This document shows positions 61,098 through 64,000 of a DNA stretch of 64,000 nucleotides, in pieces (positions within the stretch are counted from its first letter, which is position 1; each line of letters opens with the position of its first letter). Under the pieces are notes generated by a model, which saw only the letters and a program-made list of their open reading frames with translations, was not told where the DNA came from and did not search any database. This DNA is from JBCBDX01 sp039822005 (GTDB lineage: Bacteria; Pseudomonadota; Alphaproteobacteria; Rhizobiales; Rhizobiaceae), in NCBI GenBank assembly GCA_039822005.1, contig JBCBMZ010000003.1, positions 248,001 through 312,000 on the forward strand. The letters run 5' to 3'. The position numbers were made by a program, and so were the translations under genes.

Positions 61098-61999
61098 CGG
61101 TCTTTAATCCGATTTGTCTGGCACTGGCGATGCTGGTTTCATGGGTCTCTGCCATACAGGTATTGGCCACCGAGCGACCGCTTGTCATCGCGGTCAACTA
61201 TCCCTTGCAATATTTCGCTCAAAGACTGCTGCTAACCGAGGCAGATGTGATGCTTCCCGTGCCCGAGGATGCAGATCCGTCCTTTTGGCGCCCGACGATC
61301 GCCGACATCAGCACGATACAGTCAGCCGATCTCATCATGTTGAACGGTGCAGGCTTTGCCAGTTGGGTGGACCGCGTCTCACTGCCGCGGTCGAAACTGG
61401 TGAACACATCAGCGGCAATCAAGGACCAGTTCATTGTCACGCAAAGCATTACCCACAGCCATGGAGATGGCGGTGAACATTCGCATGAGGGACTTGCCTC
61501 CTATGTCTGGCTGGACCCATCACTTGCTATCGCGCAGGCCAAAGTGATTGCCAACACTGCAAAAAAGAAGGGGTTGGGCTCGGCGTCAGATATTGACGAA
61601 CGCCTGAGCGATCTCATCGCCGACATGGAAAGCGTCGATGAAAAGGCAAATATAGCGCTTGGCAATTCCCAAAACACCTCCCTGATCGCGACCCATCCAA
61701 GATATCAGTATTTTGCGCGGCGCTATGGCCTCTCCATCCGTTCACTGGAATGGGAGGCCGGTGAAACACCGACCGCCTCGCAATTGCAAGAAATGGCCAC
61801 ACTTGCGGCTGGTACCGGGGCGCAAATCTTGATCTGGGAAGCGGCACCGCCGGACGACGCCATCGCGAAAGTGGCAGAACTGGGGCTACAAAGCGTCGTT
61901 TTTCCGCCCATGGCGCACAAACCTGATCAAGGCGATTTTCCGGAAGCATTTGCAGATGCAATTGAAAAACTGGCCGCCGCAGTCAATGCCGCGAAATGA
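61085..61999 (+). CDS. ZnuA-like metal-binding ABC transporter lipoprotein/periplasmic protein
   Basis: 304 residues from ATG 61085. Signal peptide, then cluster A-I fold with VIAVNYPLQYFAQRLL, HSHGDGGEHSHEG (His-rich loop near residues 130-142), SYVWLDPSLAIAQAKVIA and ATHPRYQYFARRYGL. It should bind Zn, Mn, Co or Ni. No ZnuB or ZnuC lies beside it; the only permease in the cassette is of FtsX type. Last gene of the riboswitch-side plus-strand block. Confidence 0.88.
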   Translation: MRKLTVFNPICLALAMLVSWVSAIQVLATERPLVIAVNYPLQYFAQRLLLTEADVMLPVPEDADPSFWRPTIADISTIQSADLIMLNGAGFASWVDRVSLPRSKLVNTSAAIKDQFIVTQSITHSHGDGGEHSHEGLASYVWLDPSLAIAQAKVIANTAKKKGLGSASDIDERLSDLIADMESVDEKANIALGNSQNTSLIATHPRYQYFARRYGLSIRSLEWEAGETPTASQLQEMATLAAGTGAQILIWEAAPPDDAIAKVAELGLQSVVFPPMAHKPDQGDFPEAFADAIEKLAAAVNAAK

Positions 62000-62043
62000 A
62001 TGATGGCGCGTGACCTCTTAGTTCCAGCTAAGTGATTGATTTT

Positions 62044-62120
62044 TGGCGACCCCGGAAGGACTCGAACCCTCGACCTGATGATTAGAAGTCACCTGCTCTA
62101 TCCAACTGAGCTACGGGGCC
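62044..62120 (-). tRNA. tRNA-Arg (TCT anticodon)
   Basis: 77 bases with CCA. Acceptor GGCCCCG/CGGGGTC, D arm TAGCTCAGTTGGATAGAG, anticodon loop CTTCTAA (TCT), T arm GGTTCGAGTCC, discriminator G. Confidence 0.95.
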
Positions 62121-62177
62121 GCAATATATCAGGCTATAACGCCGGACAATTGTAATTCGCAAGTTGAATAAGTGTTA

Positions 62178-62483
62178 TCAGTGGGTCCAAGGCTGGCGCC
62201 GCGAAAAACTGAAATTGTCGGCATATGCCACTTTGCGTCGCTTGCTCGCCTTAGGCTCACTAACGCGGAACGGCAAACCGTGTTTTTGCGCGTACGCGAC
62301 CGCCTCTTCCTTGGAGGTAAAAGCAATCTTTATCTGCGTCTTGGTGTCACCGGACGATGTATATCCCATCAACGGCTCAACCGATTTTGCCGCTTGCCTG
62401 TCAAACTCAAGCAACCAGCGCCCGGCTTTGCCCTTACCCGATTGCATGGCTGTTTTGGCGGGAGAATAGATGCGTGCTTGCAT
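62178..62483 (-). CDS. NADH dehydrogenase accessory subunit, NDUFS4 (ETC complex I) family
   Basis: 101 residues from ATG 62481-62483. ARIYSPAKTAMQSGKGKAGRW, then WLLEFDRQAAKSVEPLMGYTSSGDTKTQIKIAF and FSSKEEAVAYA-type TSKEEAVAYAQKHG. This family assembles and stabilises the N-module of complex I and is typical of alphaproteobacteria and mitochondria. It lies beside tRNA-Arg. Confidence 0.92.
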   Translation of the reverse strand: MQARIYSPAKTAMQSGKGKAGRWLLEFDRQAAKSVEPLMGYTSSGDTKTQIKIAFTSKEEAVAYAQKHGLPFRVSEPKASKRRKVAYADNFSFSRRQPWTH

Positions 62484-62912
62484 GCTTTCACTTTCTTCAA
62501 AACCCATAGGCGTCAGCTAGACAACGGTCCAAATCCGGCAGCGCTATGGCGCATTTCCCAACTAGGCGGATTCACCGGGCCACGCAAGCCGGTCTGAGAA
62601 TCTGTCATCGTTCCGCCGCGTTCTTCGCAACTGCGAGAACGCTTCTAAACCGATTTGGACATTTCGCCAGCAACATTTACGGCGAATTTGGCACCGGTCT
62701 ACGTGCGGACAAAGGTGTACAACTTATTTGTGATACACGTGCAAACCATTGTTTTTAAATGATATAAATAGACACAGGGTGCGCTGAACCTGGCTTGCGA
62801 CAATAGTCCTATGGTTTTTTTTCCCGATTGGCATGACGTTGTGCCGTCTGAACCAGACAGCGTGCTGATTTTGAGGAGAGTCAGTCACGTCATCCAATTG
62901 GGAGGTTTTTTG
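62484..62912. other. Intergenic region before the substrate-binding protein
   Basis: 429 bases without a supported gene. A GGAGG at 62901-62905 serves the next gene. The 70-codon frame at 62546-62758 has no ribosome-binding site or family features. Regulatory elements for the ABC binding-protein gene must lie here, but I see no convincing promoter or hairpin. Confidence 0.55.
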
Positions 62913-64000
62913 ATGAACAAATTCTCGATCTCACGCCGAGGTCTGATCAAGTCTTCTGCCTTAGCGGGCGCAGGCTTGGCCATGCCAACGATTTTCACAA
63001 GCAAAGCGCACGCTTTCACAAACGAGCCAACCGGCTCAACCGTGACGCTCGGCTTCAACGTGCCGCAGTCCGGCCCATACGCTGATGAGGGTGCGGACGA
63101 ACTGCGCGCCTATGAGTTGGCCGTTGAGCATCTGAACGGCACCGGCGACAACAACGGCATGATGGACACGTTCTCGTCCAAGGCCCTGAAGGGCAACGGT
63201 ATCCTCGGCAAGAAAGTCGAATATGTCACCGGGGACACGCAGACCAAGTCTGACGCGGCGCGCGCTTCTGCCCGTTCCATGATCGAAAAAGACGGCGCGG
63301 TAATGATCACCGGCGGCTCGTCTTCCGGTGTTGCGGTAGCTGTGCAGGCGCTTTGTCAGGAAGCTGGCATCATCTTCATGGCCGGCCTGACACACTCAAA
63401 CGACACGACCGGCAAGGATCGTAAGGCCAACGGTTTCCGTCACTTCTTCAACTCCTACATGTCAGGCGCGGCATTGGCGCCGGTGCTTGGCGCCAACTAT
63501 GGCAAGGACCGCAAAGCCTACCACCTGACAGCTGACTACAACTGGGGTTACACAACAGAAGAAGCTGTCCGCCAGTCAACCGAAGACATGGGTTGGGAAA
63601 CAGTTGAAGCAGTTAAAACACCGCTGACGCAGACTGACTTCTCATCTTACATCACACCGGTTCTGCAATCTGATGCTGACGTTCTGGTTCTGAACCACTA
63701 TGGCGGCAACATGGTCAACTCACTGACCAACGCTGTTCAATTCGGTCTGCGCGACCGCATGGTCAACGGCAAGCAGATGGAAATCATCGTTCCATTGTAC
63801 TCGCGCCTGATGGCCAAGGGTGCTGGCGCCAACGTTAAGGGCATCTTCGGCTCAACAAACTGGCACTGGTCGCTGCAGGACGAGGGCTCCAAGGCATTCG
63901 TTCAGTCGTTCGGTGAAAAATATGGCTTCCCGCCATCACAGGCCGCGCATACCACATACGTTCAGACGCTACTGTATGCGGATGCTGTTGAACGTGCTGG
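62913..64000 (+). CDS. Tat-exported Leu/Ile/Val-type ABC substrate-binding protein, 3' truncated by window
   Basis: 362 codons visible; the gene continues past the right edge. Start ATG 62913 with GGAGG seven bases upstream. The twin-arginine signal is SRRGLIKSSALAGAGLAMP, ending near SKAHA. The mature part reads VTLGFNVPQSGPYADEGADE, then DTQTKSDAARASARSMIEKD and ITGGSSSGVAVAVQALC, all type I periplasmic-binding fold. Such proteins bind branched amino acids, amides or urea; the ligand cannot be told here. Confidence 0.88.
   Translation, partial: MNKFSISRRGLIKSSALAGAGLAMPTIFTSKAHAFTNEPTGSTVTLGFNVPQSGPYADEGADELRAYELAVEHLNGTGDNNGMMDTFSSKALKGNGILGKKVEYVTGDTQTKSDAARASARSMIEKDGAVMITGGSSSGVAVAVQALCQEAGIIFMAGLTHSNDTTGKDRKANGFRHFFNSYMSGAALAPVLGANYGKDRKAYHLTADYNWGYTTEEAVRQSTEDMGWETVEAVKTPLTQTDFSSYITPVLQSDADVLVLNHYGGNMVNSLTNAVQFGLRDRMVNGKQMEIIVPLYSRLMAKGAGANVKGIFGSTNWHWSLQDEGSKAFVQSFGEKYGFPPSQAAHTTYVQTLLYADAVERA

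Noticed and set aside
62546..62758. 70-codon plus-strand frame in the gap before the last binding-protein gene
   Set aside because: No ribosome-binding site, no signal peptide or recognisable sequence; likely chance.
1..64000. CRISPR arrays, insertion sequences, integrases or phage structural modules
   Set aside because: No regularly spaced repeats, terminal inverted repeats or transposase-like proteins seen; the collar proteins have signal peptides and lack phage neighbours.

Overview
The window is a chromosomal segment of an alphaproteobacterium, most likely a Hyphomicrobiales (Rhizobiales)-type lineage. The evidence is the contiguous secE-nusG-rplKAJL-rpoBC / rpsL-rpsG-fusA-tuf / S10-spc-alpha block, adk directly after secY, no rpmJ seen in the spc region, a short-LID adenylate kinase, a zinc-free S14, an NDUFS4-type complex I accessory protein, and no rRNA genes, IS elements or CRISPR arrays in view. 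The genus cannot be named from the sequence alone.

Layout. (1) 1-4.8 kb, minus strand: the tail of the ribosomal region, with a Do-type periplasmic protease, rarA, an LpxO-like hydroxylase, a frameshifted hemG-like flavodoxin, crcB and the 5' end of an RluA-family pseudouridine synthase. (2) 4.9-23.5 kb, minus strand: str, S10, spc and alpha operons in canonical order (rpsL to rplQ). Strong terminator-like hairpins lie inside the block. (3) 23.8-25.5 kb, plus strand: a PIG-V-like membrane mannosyltransferase and a small acidic protein between rpsL and rpoC. (4) 25.6-40 kb, minus strand: rpoC, rpoB, rplL, rplJ, rplA, rplK, nusG, secE, tRNA-Trp, a VOC protein, a second tuf that appears identical to the first, tRNA-Gly and tRNA-Tyr. 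(5) 40.1-45.9 kb: rlmB, two tandem paralogous polytopic proteins of GT-C-like appearance, an OmpA-type lipoprotein, a small membrane protein and gloB.

(6) 46-51.8 kb is the most unusual part. It holds an operon for a fatty acyl-AMP ligase, a divergent cytochrome P450, a free-standing acyl carrier protein and a NodU/CmcH-type O-carbamoyltransferase, facing a thioesterase-like hydrolase with a Cys nucleophile. Together they look like a minimal pathway that loads an acyl chain on a carrier protein, may hydroxylate it, carbamoylates it and releases it. (7) 52-53.9 kb: three tandem secreted proteins with the phage tail-collar fold and one conserved Cys pair. (8) 54.2-62 kb, plus strand: a cobalamin riboswitch followed by a BtuCDF/FecCD-type ABC transporter, then a tightly overlapping cassette (HxxHxH protein, LolD-like ATPase, FtsX/MacB-like permease, DUF4198 protein, NikL-like protein, ZnuA-like metal-binding protein) that looks like a second, composite metal-handling system. 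(9) 62-64 kb: tRNA-Arg, the NDUFS4-like protein and a Tat-exported Leu/Ile/Val-type substrate-binding protein cut by the window edge.

The two halves differ in kind. The left 40 kb is core information-processing machinery. The right 24 kb is accessory: acyl tailoring, secreted collar proteins and metal or corrinoid uptake.
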